This document shows, piece by piece, positions 1 to 9,039 of a DNA stretch of 41,117 bases (positions are counted from its first letter, which is position 1; each line of letters starts with the position of its first letter). The DNA comes from DATCTV01 sp964400685 (lineage in GTDB: Bacteria > Desulfobacterota > Desulfomonilia > UBA1062), in assembly GCA_964400685.1 (NCBI GenBank), contig CAYNVT010000028.1, positions 1 to 41,117 on the forward strand, read 5' to 3'. A program made the position numbers and the translations under genes. The notes beneath the pieces are model-generated. The model was given only the letters and a program-made list of their open reading frames with translations, did no database searches and had not been told where the DNA came from.

Positions 1-317
1 GAGTGGGCGGACACGGGAGGGCTCCGATAGTAATAAATACGCCTTTCGGACAGCAGGTAGGCTATATCGATGACGACCTCGACGAGAGCACGCTGACCGA
101 CATAGCAAAAACGACAGATGGACATTTCTTCCTGGCATCCGACACCAAAGGGCTCGAGGATATCTACGGCATCATAAACAAGGCCGAAAAACGCGACGTC
201 AAGATAAAGGAATTCTTCAGTTTCAAGGAACTCTACCGCTGGCTGCTCATCCCTGCTCTTGTTCTCCTTTTTATGGCCCTCGTGTTGGAAATGAGCATAT
301 TAGGGGTGGTGCCGTGA
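1..317 (+). CDS. batA: BatA-like von Willebrand protein, C-terminal fragment
   Basis: Only the last ~105 codons lie in the window; the frame is open to the left edge, so the GTG at base 3 is not taken as the start. The visible part holds the end of a VWA fold (a stretch like FGQQVGYIDDDLDESTLTDI, then the region typical of VWA C-termini that ends in a short amphipathic segment) and one hydrophobic segment near residues 80-100, which anchors BatA/BatB proteins to the inner membrane. It overlaps the next VWA gene by 4 bases (GTGA). The order VWA, VWA, TPR, BatD, TPR-SH3 is the bat operon order, so this is most likely batA. A MoxR-type AAA ATPase and a DUF58 protein would be expected just upstream, outside the window. 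Confidence 0.8.
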   Translation, partial: VGGHGRAPIVINTPFGQQVGYIDDDLDESTLTDIAKTTDGHFFLASDTKGLEDIYGIINKAEKRDVKIKEFFSFKELYRWLLIPALVLLFMALVLEMSILGVVP

Positions 318-1330
318 GCTTCAGCAATGCATGGATACTTCATTTCCTGTGGCTTCTGCCTTTTGTTGCGGCCGGTCTCGTTATATCCGGGCGGCTGAGG
401 GCGGCCAGGCTTAAGAGGATGGCTGACCCGGATCTTCTCGTGCGTCTCACGGGAAAACCGATACCCGGGGTGCCCTTCTTAAAGGGCGCGCTCGTCATAG
501 CCGCACTGGGGCTTCTGATTACTGCGCTTGCTGGCCCCCGCTGGGGGTCTCACTATCAGGAAGTGACACAGAAAGGGGTAGACATAATAATCTGCGTGGA
601 TGCCAGTCCCAGCATGCTTGCCTCTGACGTCAAACCCAGCAGGCTCGAACAGGCGAAGCGCGAGGTCTCCGATTTCATAAAGGTTGTTCAGGGAGACCGC
701 GTCGGACTGGTCGCGTTTTCAGGCGAGGCGTTTCTCGAATGTCCGCTCACGCTTGACTATTCAGCACTCCAGATGTTTCTAGGCCAGATCGAGCCGTCAA
801 TGATACCTGTACCGGGAACCGACCTCGGAAAGGCCATCGATAAGTCTTTGGATGCCTTCGACTACAAATCCGTCACGGACAAGGTGATACTTTTGATCAC
901 TGACGGTGAGGACAACGAAGGCAGGGGAAAGGCGGCGGCAGAGAAAGCAAAGGCGAAAGGCGTGAAGATTTATGTCTTCGGCATAGGGGCCCCGGAAGGT
1001 GCGCCAGTGCCGGAAACCAAGGACGGAGGCTTTGCAAAGGACAGCGAGGGAAACATGGTGCTCTCCAAGCTCGACGAAAACGGCCTCAGGGACATCGCCC
1101 GGCTTACGGGAGGCAGTTATGTCCGCGCCGCGGCAGGAGATCTCGATCTGGACATGCTCTACTTCGCAGGCATCAAATCACACACGAAGGCAAGCGAGCT
1201 CAAGAGCGGAAAGATAAAGGTCTATGAAGACAGGTTCGTCTGGTTCATTGCGGCTGCCATCCTGCTGATCCTTGGCGAAAGGCTTTTAAAAGAGCGCGGC
1301 AAACCGCAGGATCTTGTAAAGGACGAATAA
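314..1330 (+). CDS. batB: BatB-like von Willebrand factor A membrane protein
   Basis: 338 aa, the usual BatB length. Hydrophobic segments at about residues 8-25 and 57-74 precede a VWA domain (about 88-290), and a last membrane helix lies at about 308-325. The metal-ion-dependent adhesion site is intact: D96-x-S98-x-S100 in VDASPSM, the Thr of PGTD near 169, and D197 in TDGED. VWA domains of this family bind a divalent cation and mediate protein-protein contacts in the periplasm; the Bat proteins are linked to aerotolerance and stress survival, though their exact biochemical role is unsettled. The GTG start overlaps the batA stop, which suggests translational coupling. The next gene begins one base after the stop. 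Confidence 0.9.
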   Translation: MSFSNAWILHFLWLLPFVAAGLVISGRLRAARLKRMADPDLLVRLTGKPIPGVPFLKGALVIAALGLLITALAGPRWGSHYQEVTQKGVDIIICVDASPSMLASDVKPSRLEQAKREVSDFIKVVQGDRVGLVAFSGEAFLECPLTLDYSALQMFLGQIEPSMIPVPGTDLGKAIDKSLDAFDYKSVTDKVILLITDGEDNEGRGKAAAEKAKAKGVKIYVFGIGAPEGAPVPETKDGGFAKDSEGNMVLSKLDENGLRDIARLTGGSYVRAAAGDLDLDMLYFAGIKSHTKASELKSGKIKVYEDRFVWFIAAAILLILGERLLKERGKPQDLVKDE

Positions 1331-1331
1331 C

Positions 1332-2183
1332 ATGAAAAAATTAATCCTTATCGTGGTCATGCTTATCACAATCATTTCTGCATTCGAGGCCGCGCATGCC
1401 GCCAATCCCGACAGGCTTTACAAAAAGGGGGAATATAAAGAGGCCGAGTCCTCATACGCAAAACTCGACCTTGAAAACCCCAAAGACATATCATACCGCT
1501 ACAACAAAGGCTGCGCCGCCTATCAGCTCAAAGACTACAAGACAGCACAGGAGGCGTTTGCAAGCGTTTATCATAGGGCAAAGGACGATGATATGCGCTT
1601 CAGGGCGGCATACAACCTTGGCAACACAGCCTTCATGGCAGGCGATATGCAGTCCGCTGTGTCATTCTACAAGGAAGCGCTCCGCATGAAGCCCGGAAGC
1701 GGCGATGCCCGCATCAACCTGGAACTGGCTCTTAAAAAAATAAAAGAGGAAGAGGAAAAAAAGAAGCAGCAGCAACAGCAGAACCAGCAGAACAAGGATG
1801 GACAGGACAACAAACAGCAGAAGGATCAGTCCGGTAACAAACAGCAGAATGACCAGCAGAAAAACGGAAAGCAGCAGGATAACAGTAACGCCACCGGCAA
1901 AGACAAGTCCGGACAGAAACAGCAGCAGGGGGAAAACAAGCAACAACAGCAACAACAGCAGAACCAGCAGCAGCCGCAGAATCTGGCCGGAGAACTTAAG
2001 GCCGTAAACCCGGCGCAGGTTGACAAACAGAGCAAAACGGGTCAGAAACAGCAGCAGGCGAACTCGCCTGCCAGGGCGCAGGCCGAGGCGCTGCTGGGAA
2101 ACATCCAGGAGGACCGGTCCCGCTACCATCAGAACCAGTCACAGCAGGAAAGCGGGTCACCAAAATCGGGCAAGTACTGGTAA
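1332..2183 (+). CDS. batC: BatC-like TPR protein with glutamine-rich C-terminal half
   Basis: 283 aa. A signal peptide occupies about residues 1-23 (ending AHA). TPR-type helical repeats follow at about 28-135 (for example the YNLGNTAFMAGDMQSAVSFY stretch). From about residue 140 to 235 the chain is extremely rich in Gln, Lys, Asn and Asp, with runs of up to seven Gln encoded by CAG/CAA. The ATG is preceded by AAGGACGAATAAC, so the ribosome site lies in the end of batB. In Bat systems this TPR protein is thought to scaffold VWA partners in the periplasm. The low-complexity tail is probably disordered. The stop overlaps the batD start by one base. Confidence 0.8.
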   Translation: MKKLILIVVMLITIISAFEAAHAANPDRLYKKGEYKEAESSYAKLDLENPKDISYRYNKGCAAYQLKDYKTAQEAFASVYHRAKDDDMRFRAAYNLGNTAFMAGDMQSAVSFYKEALRMKPGSGDARINLELALKKIKEEEEKKKQQQQQNQQNKDGQDNKQQKDQSGNKQQNDQQKNGKQQDNSNATGKDKSGQKQQQGENKQQQQQQQNQQQPQNLAGELKAVNPAQVDKQSKTGQKQQQANSPARAQAEALLGNIQEDRSRYHQNQSQQESGSPKSGKYW

Positions 2184-3919
2184 TGAAAAATATTTCGATA
2201 ATACTGATATTCATATTCTGCCTTCTCGTGCCGGGAATGGTCTCGGCCAAGACCGGCATAAGCATCTCACTCGACCGCAACGAGGCAACCGTGGGTGACA
2301 CGGTGCAGCTGAGCGTCAGCATCGAAGGGGGTTCCGGCGAGCCTCAAATCCAGGGACTTCAGGATTTTACCGTAAGCAGGGGCGGAACATCCTCGCAGAT
2401 ACAGATCATCAACGGCAGCATGACCAGGTCCAACCAGACCACATACATACTCCAGCCAAGAAAGACCGGAACCTTTACCATAGGACCGGCAAGCATAACC
2501 GTCTCGGGAAGGATATATTCAAGCAACACCGTACATTTGAGCGTTACCAGAGAGGCAAACAGAAACACCAGTGCGGCAGGACCGCTTTCTCTTGCTGCAA
2601 GCCTGTCTTCGGCAACCGCCTATCCCGGTCAGCAGATAGTATATACGCTCAAGCTCTTCCGTTCAATCAGGGTGAGCGACGTCTCGGTTCAGCTCCCGGA
2701 GATGAAAGGGATATCTTTCAAGCAGTTGGGCGAGCCGTCTGAATACCAGACGACAGCGGGAGGAAGGGCCGTTCAGGTCCTTGAAGTCAGATATCTCTTG
2801 AGCATAAGCAAACCCGGCGAATACAGGATCGATCCCGCATCGATGCGGATGAACGTCTATGACCAGTCGCGCCGCAGCAGACAGGACTTTTTCAATGATC
2901 CCTTCTTCGAATCACGCGGCAGACCGGCAGCTGTGTCGTCCGGGATGCTCAAACTCAGCGTAAGGCCGTTTCCGCAGGAGGGAAAGCCGTCAAACTTCAC
3001 GGGTCTTGTGGGCAGGTTCGAAATGAAGACACAGCTTGACCCTGCACAAGTGAAAACCGGCGACTCCGCAAACATTACCATAACAGTAAGCGGCGAAGGC
3101 AATGTGAACATGATACCGGATCTCGCCCTGGCCGATATGGATGGCCTCAAGGTATATCCTGACCAGCCCAAGATAGAATCGGACACGACATCAGGCGGGG
3201 AAACCGGATCAAAGACCATGAAATGGGCCATCGTGCCGAAGAAGCCTGGCATCTACGAGCTGCCTCAGCTGGGCCTCACATATTTCGATACGGCCTCAGG
3301 CAGCTACAGGACTATAAAATCGCCTGTGCTAAGGCTTGATGTTTCCCAGGGCGAGTTTGATTCCGGACAGGCACCCGCCACCGGCAGCCAGCAACCGGCA
3401 GCAGGGATAACTCCCAAATCTGAAGTAAAAGAACTTGGCAGGGATATCCTTCCCATACACACCGATGCCGGGGATATGCGACAGGGCTTCAGCGCCATGA
3501 GAAACGTCCTTGTCACATCAATAATCCTCCTCATTCCCCCAGTCGTCTGGCTGGCAATAGCGCTAATTGTCAGACGCAGGAAATGGGGCATCAGGAATGA
3601 AGGCGCTATTAAGGCCAGAAAGGCGGCTGATGCTTTCTGCTCATCCATTACAGGACAAAAGCTCAGCGCAAACCAGAGCATTGAAGCCGTACGCATTTTT
3701 ATTAATGACAGGTTCAATCTCTCCTACGGCATCATCACGCCGGAAGAGGCTTACAGCATCATCACTGATCGCGGTGCCACACAGGCGGATGCCGTAGAGC
3801 TCAAAAGGGCCCTCTCAGACCTCCAGCAGTCGGTCTATACCGGGCAAGGCGACATGCCTGCCAAAACCGGCATCGATCTGGCCAGACTGATAAAACGCAT
3901 TGACAGGGAGGCAAAATGA
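2183..3919 (+). CDS. batD: BatD family protein (aerotolerance)
   Basis: 578 aa, a typical BatD length. It has a signal peptide (about 1-22, ending VSA), a long beta-rich periplasmic part with the family pattern near the start (VGDTVQLSV, then a conserved FTVSRGGTSSQIQI region), repeated Ig-like strands to about residue 400, and one membrane helix at about 440-463 followed by basic residues and a cytoplasmic helical tail. It shares one base with batC (TAATG) and four with the next gene (ATGA), so the set is one operon. BatD is assumed to work with the VWA proteins BatA/BatB at the inner membrane; its molecular activity is not known. I see no truncation or frameshift. Confidence 0.85.
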   Translation: MKNISIILIFIFCLLVPGMVSAKTGISISLDRNEATVGDTVQLSVSIEGGSGEPQIQGLQDFTVSRGGTSSQIQIINGSMTRSNQTTYILQPRKTGTFTIGPASITVSGRIYSSNTVHLSVTREANRNTSAAGPLSLAASLSSATAYPGQQIVYTLKLFRSIRVSDVSVQLPEMKGISFKQLGEPSEYQTTAGGRAVQVLEVRYLLSISKPGEYRIDPASMRMNVYDQSRRSRQDFFNDPFFESRGRPAAVSSGMLKLSVRPFPQEGKPSNFTGLVGRFEMKTQLDPAQVKTGDSANITITVSGEGNVNMIPDLALADMDGLKVYPDQPKIESDTTSGGETGSKTMKWAIVPKKPGIYELPQLGLTYFDTASGSYRTIKSPVLRLDVSQGEFDSGQAPATGSQQPAAGITPKSEVKELGRDILPIHTDAGDMRQGFSAMRNVLVTSIILLIPPVVWLAIALIVRRRKWGIRNEGAIKARKAADAFCSSITGQKLSANQSIEAVRIFINDRFNLSYGIITPEEAYSIITDRGATQADAVELKRALSDLQQSVYTGQGDMPAKTGIDLARLIKRIDREAK

Positions 3920-4677
3920 AAAGCTTCATCATGAGCGTATTGACGCTCACCTCAATGCTCCTTGTAATCGGCATTTCAAACGCATACGCAACTAACGCCG
4001 AAGATGACTTTTTCAAGGCCAATCAGGCATACAGGAACGGCGAGTATGCGGAAGCCGTACACCTTTATTCAAAGCTCGCCGGCAAAGAAAACCCGTCGCC
4101 AGATATTTTATACAATCTGGGGAATGCATATTACAGGCTCGGAGACAAAGGAGGCGCCATACTCAATTATGAAAAGGCCAGGATATTCCTTCCCAGGGAT
4201 GCGGACCTTAACTTCAACCTCGGCTATGTCAGGGACAGGCTGCAGGACGCTGCCGAGCCTCCCGGACCGCCTCTTCAGTCAGTATTCTTCTGGCTTGATT
4301 CCATGAGCCCGAACGAGTTGTTTTTCCTGTTCGCCGTCGCGAACCTCCTTTTCTTTGCAGCATTGATACTCAGAATCTTCATAAAGGAGGAATGGGCTTT
4401 CGTAATGCTCATTGTTCTGCTCGTGGCATGGCTCGGCGCAGGCATTTCATTCGGCGTTAAATGCTATCAGACTGCGTATGACGACCGCGCCGTCATCCTC
4501 TCAAAAGAGGCCTCTGTCCTGGCCGGACCGGACACGAAGGACACTGAACTTTTCAGGCTCCATGCAGGAACAGTCGTAAGGACGGATAAGAGAGAGGGCG
4601 GCTGGACATTGATCAGGCTCACCGCTGATAAACGCGGATGGGTCCCAGATTCGTCAATAGGCATGATTAAAGGCTGA
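3916..4677 (+). CDS. batE: BatE-like TPR and SH3 domain membrane protein
   Basis: 253 aa. A signal peptide (about 1-26, ending AYA) leads into TPR repeats at about 30-115 (AYRNGEYAEAVHLYSKLA; LYNLGNAYYRLGDKGGAILN). Two membrane helices follow at about 133-153 and 160-180. A bacterial SH3-like domain closes the protein (about 190-250, with GGWTLIRL and RGWVPDSSIG, the usual end of such domains). TPR plus SH3 next to batD is the BatE arrangement. It overlaps batD by four bases and is the last gene of the plus-strand operon; the next gene is convergent and starts its 3' end 57 bases away. Confidence 0.85.
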   Translation: MKSFIMSVLTLTSMLLVIGISNAYATNAEDDFFKANQAYRNGEYAEAVHLYSKLAGKENPSPDILYNLGNAYYRLGDKGGAILNYEKARIFLPRDADLNFNLGYVRDRLQDAAEPPGPPLQSVFFWLDSMSPNELFFLFAVANLLFFAALILRIFIKEEWAFVMLIVLLVAWLGAGISFGVKCYQTAYDDRAVILSKEASVLAGPDTKDTELFRLHAGTVVRTDKREGGWTLIRLTADKRGWVPDSSIGMIKG

Positions 4678-4733
4678 TTTTCTCTGAGAAATATTTTTCT
4701 ATATCGAGCAAATCAATAAGATAAAAAACGCTC

Positions 4734-5279
4734 TCAGAAAATATCCATGTTTTCAGATTCAAAGAATTTGGCAATTTCTTTTTTTCTGAAAAAATAAATC
4801 TGGTAGAGATAAAAACATATAATGAGCACACCTATAAATTTGATAATTATACCGAAACTATTTTCTGCAGATATATAGAGAGCAAACACCTCATTTATTA
4901 TACCTAAAGCAGAGACTATAAGCGCAAGCGGAATAACCCATGGTTTTATCCTCAATAGCCCATAGCAGATAAGAATATATGCAAGAACCTTGATCCCTGC
5001 TCCAATATATATAGAAAAGTCGGATTTCCAAAACTGTAACGCCAGAGCAACTCCTCCCAGAGTAAAAACTATTAATATGTAATAGATATACCTGATTCGG
5101 ATTATAATTATCTCTACAGGGTTCTTCCTGAGATTTACCTTTACTGGATCATTCTTGCGGGTATTTATTTCATGTATTACTCGTTCATATCTTTCCGGAT
5201 ACTTGTCTTTATCAACATGGTCACGTACATCATAGAGTTCATCCAAAGTATACTTTGTGTAATCAGGTATTTCATCCAT
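4734..5279 (-). CDS. AT-rich hypothetical membrane protein with four helices
   Basis: 181 aa, function not recognised. The first ~45 residues are polar and carry a motif (YTLDELYDVRDHVDKDKYPER) resembling a short N-terminal module that I recall from other uncharacterised membrane proteins. A basic stretch comes next, then about four hydrophobic helices (roughly 57-80, 90-110, 114-133, 142-163) and a charged C-terminus. The ATG has a clear AGGAGG about nine bases upstream. The gene is markedly AT-rich (the 60 bases from 4741 contain only about 14 G/C), unlike the bat genes, which suggests later acquisition or relaxed constraint. It lies downstream of the DUF3795-type gene on the same strand. 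Confidence 0.7.
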   Translation of the reverse strand: MDEIPDYTKYTLDELYDVRDHVDKDKYPERYERVIHEINTRKNDPVKVNLRKNPVEIIIIRIRYIYYILIVFTLGGVALALQFWKSDFSIYIGAGIKVLAYILICYGLLRIKPWVIPLALIVSALGIINEVFALYISAENSFGIIIKFIGVLIICFYLYQIYFFRKKEIAKFFESENMDIF

Positions 5280-5338
5280 ATAGTTCTATCCTCCTGTTAA
5301 AAAAACGAAAAATATTTCAAATAATGAGATGTTTATTC

Positions 5339-5860
5339 TTAAAGTTTTCCGTCAAGTTTCTCCGCAACATCCGCCTTGCAGTTACGGCATGTTCTGGCCC
5401 CGCGGAAAAGCGGCTTGCCGCATTCCGGGCAGTGATAGCGCTCGCAGACAGACCGGGCCCACTCCACGCTGCCCTCTTCGTCGCCAAGCTCGGCAACTTT
5501 TTCACGCCATACAGGGATAGCGCTTTTCATGACGCGCCTGCCCGTTGCGAATCCGAAATTCTCTATCATTTCGCAGGGCCAGTCCGTACACTGATGGCAG
5601 GAATAGAAGCCCTTCGACCTCACGCAATCCCTGATTGAGCACATTTTGCAGTAGCCGTACAGCTTCTCTGGAGGTTCAGGCTGCATGCAGCCCAGGCATT
5701 CGGTATCTTCAGGTTTAGTGCCGTAGAGATTCCCCATGACACTCTTGAATTTTTCATTCTTGTCCCTGGTCGCTATATAGACCCCGCATGCCCCGCAATA
5801 AAGGCCGCATGGCGCCATAAGACTCTTGTTTCTTATCTCTTCCTCGCTCCAGCCTTCCAT
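5339..5860 (-). CDS. DUF3795-type cysteine-rich protein
   Basis: 173 aa. The N-terminus has APCGLYCGACGVY, followed by C-x2-C (ECLGCM), CKMCSIRDC and CHQCTDWPC, the Cys spacing typical of DUF3795 proteins. A C-terminal CPECGKPLFRGARTCRNCK is a separate zinc-ribbon-like pair of CxxC motifs. The pattern suggests zinc or iron-sulfur binding; no catalytic role is established for the family. The ATG is preceded by AAAGGAGAAGAC, a strong ribosome site. The gene lies 24 bases downstream of lepB and may be cotranscribed with it. The protein is cytosolic: no signal or membrane segment is visible. Confidence 0.75.
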   Translation of the reverse strand: MEGWSEEEIRNKSLMAPCGLYCGACGVYIATRDKNEKFKSVMGNLYGTKPEDTECLGCMQPEPPEKLYGYCKMCSIRDCVRSKGFYSCHQCTDWPCEMIENFGFATGRRVMKSAIPVWREKVAELGDEEGSVEWARSVCERYHCPECGKPLFRGARTCRNCKADVAEKLDGKL

Positions 5861-5884
5861 TGTCTTCTCCTTTTTTTGTTCAAA

Positions 5885-6526
5885 TCACCTTATCACATGG
5901 CCTATCCTGCCGAGCCGCTTGAGGATGTGGTCCTTGTCCCACGAAAAGTAGAGTATAAGGGCCTTTCCCTTTATGTTCTGTATGGAAAGCGGCCCCCAGA
6001 AACGGCTGTCAAAACTGTTGTCCCTGTTGTCGCCCATGACGAAGACCATGCCCTGCGGGACCGTCATTTCAGGCATGTTGTCTCTAATGGCGACATCGCC
6101 GCTTCTAATGACCGGCTCAGTATATTTTTCATGTCCCAGAATAAGTTCTTTGCCGTTGATAAAAACTATTTTATCCTTAACCGCAATTCTCTCACCGGGC
6201 AAACCTACGACACGCTTCACATAATCTACCGATTTATCCAGAGGGAACGAAAAGATGACAACATCACCTCTTTTTGGAACTATATCCTTCCCCCAGATTT
6301 TGTCCGTAGTGAACGGTATGGTGGAACCGTAATTGAACTTGGTGGCCAGAAGCCAGTCATTCCTGAATACCGTATCTTCCATCGACGAACTGGGTACCCA
6401 GTATGATCCCAGCAGAAATGCCTTTATAATCATTGCCATCACAAAAGCGATGACAAGGGCTTCTCCCCATTCACGTAGTACGTTTTTTTTCTCTTTTTTC
6501 TCTGGTTTGCTTACATTTTTTCCCAT
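5885..6526 (-). CDS. lepB: Signal peptidase I
   Basis: 213 aa. Signal peptidase I removes Sec signal peptides at the outer face of the inner membrane using a Ser-Lys dyad. A basic, Lys-rich N-terminus precedes one membrane helix at about residues 22-40. The catalytic serine is S48 in PSSSMEDT (box B), the general base is K104 in YVKRVVGLPG (box D), and box E is GDNRDNSFDSRFWG. The protein has a single membrane anchor, rather than the two of E. coli LepB. All catalytic boxes are intact. The ATG has GGGGACT about six bases upstream. The neighbouring glycosidase-like gene upstream on the same strand is 27 bases away. Confidence 0.95.
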   Translation of the reverse strand: MGKNVSKPEKKEKKNVLREWGEALVIAFVMAMIIKAFLLGSYWVPSSSMEDTVFRNDWLLATKFNYGSTIPFTTDKIWGKDIVPKRGDVVIFSFPLDKSVDYVKRVVGLPGERIAVKDKIVFINGKELILGHEKYTEPVIRSGDVAIRDNMPEMTVPQGMVFVMGDNRDNSFDSRFWGPLSIQNIKGKALILYFSWDKDHILKRLGRIGHVIR

Positions 6527-6553
6527 TATACAGTCCCCGTTAACATAGCTTGT

Positions 6554-8974
6554 TTATGAAACAGTTATCTCTATCCTTGTCCCGGCTGGAATGTCGATAC
6601 CTTCAATTATCACAATCGTCCTGTTATATGGATTGACTGCTGATGTATAATCCGCCGCTTTTCCGTTTACCATAACCGATGTAACATTTCCAGACACCGG
6701 GAAAGTCAAATCAAGAACAAATCCAGTTCCCGATCCTGTTGTTATTGTTATTGCCCGGCTGTCACCTGCAGTTCTTCTTACATCTAGATCAAATCTGGAA
6801 TTGCCATATGCCAGGCCTTTGAAGGACATTTCATTCCACCCTGGAGGAAGCTGGGGGGAAAGTTTTATCCTGCCGGAAGGCACATCAGGAACATATCCGG
6901 TCAGATGGAAAAGAAAGGCGTACCCCATGATGCCGGCCTCCCAGCTTCTGAACCGGGCGGATACGTCTCCGGCAAATCCGAAAGGTTCCCTCAATATGCC
7001 CAGATGGCTGAAATCATCAACAACCACGGCCTCATCAAGATTGCCGCTTTCCGAAAAAACGTCTTTCCATCGCTCGAATGCTGCATCAGCCATCGGGTGA
7101 AACATCTTATCGAGGTTATTGAGCCAGTATCCATGGCTCATGCCGGTAAGCACACCCTTCTTTATACCAGGGAAAAGAAGCTTATATATGCAAGGCAGTC
7201 CGGAATACATCAGTCCGTCAGAATGTCCTAGTTGTTTAATAATCTGATCGAAGTTGCTTTGAATCCTTGAGCTTTCAAGCGGCGAATCCAGCCAGAGAGG
7301 CATGGTATTAACGTCCTCGTACGGCTGTATATGCTGGATGCGCGAATCAGTCGCCACCTTGACGGCATAATATCCATTGTCTTTAATCCAGAATGTATTT
7401 TCAGCACACTCTTTAACCGAGTCACCAAGGCTGGCAAACAGTCTCATATCATCTGAAAAGCCAAGTCTGGCCGCCATTTCTGACATGAAGTATGAAGCCC
7501 GGATCATGAGAAGCGAAGAATATAATGATAGCGTCGATCCATCAGGTTCATTAAGCATATTCTCGCCGAACACAGCCTCCATCAGGTCTTCAAATGTCTC
7601 GTCACTTGAGAAGTGCAAGAGGCAGCCGTCAACAAACTGCTGGTCGAGAAGTGCATGTCTGAGCATGGCCCAGCGTTCCCTGACCGGTGCAATATCGCCT
7701 GTTGCACGGTAATAGTTTTCATACTGGAGAACGAGCGTGCTTGGCCCTTCGGCGCGAGTACGGCCGGTCATGGTTCCGAGTTTAGGCCAGTCGGGCTCCT
7801 GAGGCAGTGCCGTAATGTCATATTCAAGTTCATAAGCGTTCGACAGGTTTCCCTCATGGAGCGAGCCTGCCCAAAGATAATCGAGCATTGCTCTGTAATC
7901 GGAAGTCAGTCCTATCAGAGGATAGAAAAGCGACGGACCGTGCGTATCCCGAAGCCAGCTGAAGGAATATTCGCTCATCTGAGCCAGTCCTCCTGAAGCT
8001 GCCTGATTGACTTTAATGGCAATCGCAAGACCCCTGAGCAGGTCATTGAATTTTTCATCAGGTGTTCTGATTTGTGTTATATGCGAAGCCCATTCCTCCC
8101 ACCAGTCCACAGTCGATTCAAGGAGCCTGTTCGCGCCAGCTGATTCAAGCGCTTCGAGAAGTTCTTCAGGTTTCTCTGTCCCCTGTGTGAAAATATAGGG
8201 CAGGAAAACGACCTTCTCTTCGCCGGGTCCAAGTGCGCCGATATGAATGCTTAATGTACGCAGGTCTATTCCGGGTGAATATTCCGCACCTATCGGCCTC
8301 ATCGTAAGCAGTCTGTCGCCGCCGTCGCTTTCTATTGCCGCACCCCCGGCAAAACTGTAAAAGCCGATCGTTGAGTACATGTTTAAAAAGACCCTTTTAA
8401 ACCCTTTCCCAGATGTGTTTCGTACGATCCAGACACTGACAAGCGCTTTTTCAGTCCTTATATCCTGATCATATTTCGGGGCAAAATTTACACTCGTCCA
8501 TTCAAGATCATCGTTTGCCGAGCCTGCAATTACAACCGGGGCATTTTTGAGTCTTCTTATGAATTGCCTCTTTGAGAGACTGATTCTACCGTCCGCAACA
8601 AGTATCGGGACCTTGTCCGAAAACCACTTTGACTTTTTCTGGTATGTCGGCCCGCCAAGATTATGCCAGGAGGAAACCGGGTACTGGTTGCCAAGAATGC
8701 CGAAAACCTTCCCGTTTCCGACACCCATGCATCCTAGTTCTCTGACCTGCGGCCTGTCAGACATGTCAATATCCTGCCGCCAATGGCTCGTATTCAGGAG
8801 ATAAGGCTTTGAAGCAATCCATTCGGAAATATCCTTTTGGGCCAATGGATCATTTCCGGTTTTATATTCGTTCGGAAACTGTTGATATACAGACTGGTTA
8901 TCTTTAGATTCAGAACATGAGCAGACAGTCAAAAGAACAATGCATATTATTATAACCGGAAAAGACATCCTCAT
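6554..8974 (-). CDS. Exported six-hairpin glycosidase-like lipoprotein
   Basis: About 807 aa. I place the start at 8974 because GGGAG lies about seven bases upstream and the product then opens directly with a lipoprotein signal (MRMSFPVIIICIVLLTVCSC; lipobox VCS-C, acylated Cys20); an ATG 75 bases further up has neither. The N-terminal third looks beta-rich. The middle (about 320-670) contains motifs of the (alpha/alpha)6-barrel glucosidase/debranching-type proteins, such as SFSWLRDTHGPSLFYPLIGL, NAYELEYDITALPQEPDWP and MSHGYWLNNLDKMFHPMA. A C-terminal beta-domain (GRIKLSPQLPPGWNEMSFKG) resembles the last domain of such hydrolases. A sugar or polysaccharide substrate is likely, but I cannot name it. 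No carbohydrate transporter lies nearby. Confidence 0.6.
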   Translation of the reverse strand: MRMSFPVIIICIVLLTVCSCSESKDNQSVYQQFPNEYKTGNDPLAQKDISEWIASKPYLLNTSHWRQDIDMSDRPQVRELGCMGVGNGKVFGILGNQYPVSSWHNLGGPTYQKKSKWFSDKVPILVADGRISLSKRQFIRRLKNAPVVIAGSANDDLEWTSVNFAPKYDQDIRTEKALVSVWIVRNTSGKGFKRVFLNMYSTIGFYSFAGGAAIESDGGDRLLTMRPIGAEYSPGIDLRTLSIHIGALGPGEEKVVFLPYIFTQGTEKPEELLEALESAGANRLLESTVDWWEEWASHITQIRTPDEKFNDLLRGLAIAIKVNQAASGGLAQMSEYSFSWLRDTHGPSLFYPLIGLTSDYRAMLDYLWAGSLHEGNLSNAYELEYDITALPQEPDWPKLGTMTGRTRAEGPSTLVLQYENYYRATGDIAPVRERWAMLRHALLDQQFVDGCLLHFSSDETFEDLMEAVFGENMLNEPDGSTLSLYSSLLMIRASYFMSEMAARLGFSDDMRLFASLGDSVKECAENTFWIKDNGYYAVKVATDSRIQHIQPYEDVNTMPLWLDSPLESSRIQSNFDQIIKQLGHSDGLMYSGLPCIYKLLFPGIKKGVLTGMSHGYWLNNLDKMFHPMADAAFERWKDVFSESGNLDEAVVVDDFSHLGILREPFGFAGDVSARFRSWEAGIMGYAFLFHLTGYVPDVPSGRIKLSPQLPPGWNEMSFKGLAYGNSRFDLDVRRTAGDSRAITITTGSGTGFVLDLTFPVSGNVTSVMVNGKAADYTSAVNPYNRTIVIIEGIDIPAGTRIEITVS

Positions 8975-9039
8975 ATGATACTCCCTGAAGAGACTTTTTG
9001 TTTTTAAAATTTTGTTTTTTACAATAAAGTTTTCAATCC

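Noticed and set aside
1662..2129. Long minus-strand frame opposite the BatC tail
   Set aside because: It is the reverse reading of the glutamine-rich tract; its Leu-rich product is a by-product of CAG/CAA codons.
4678..4741. Possible terminator after the bat operon
   Set aside because: TTTTC(TC)TGAGA and TCTCAGAAAA pair only with a two-base bulge and a 42-base loop, too weak for a confident call.
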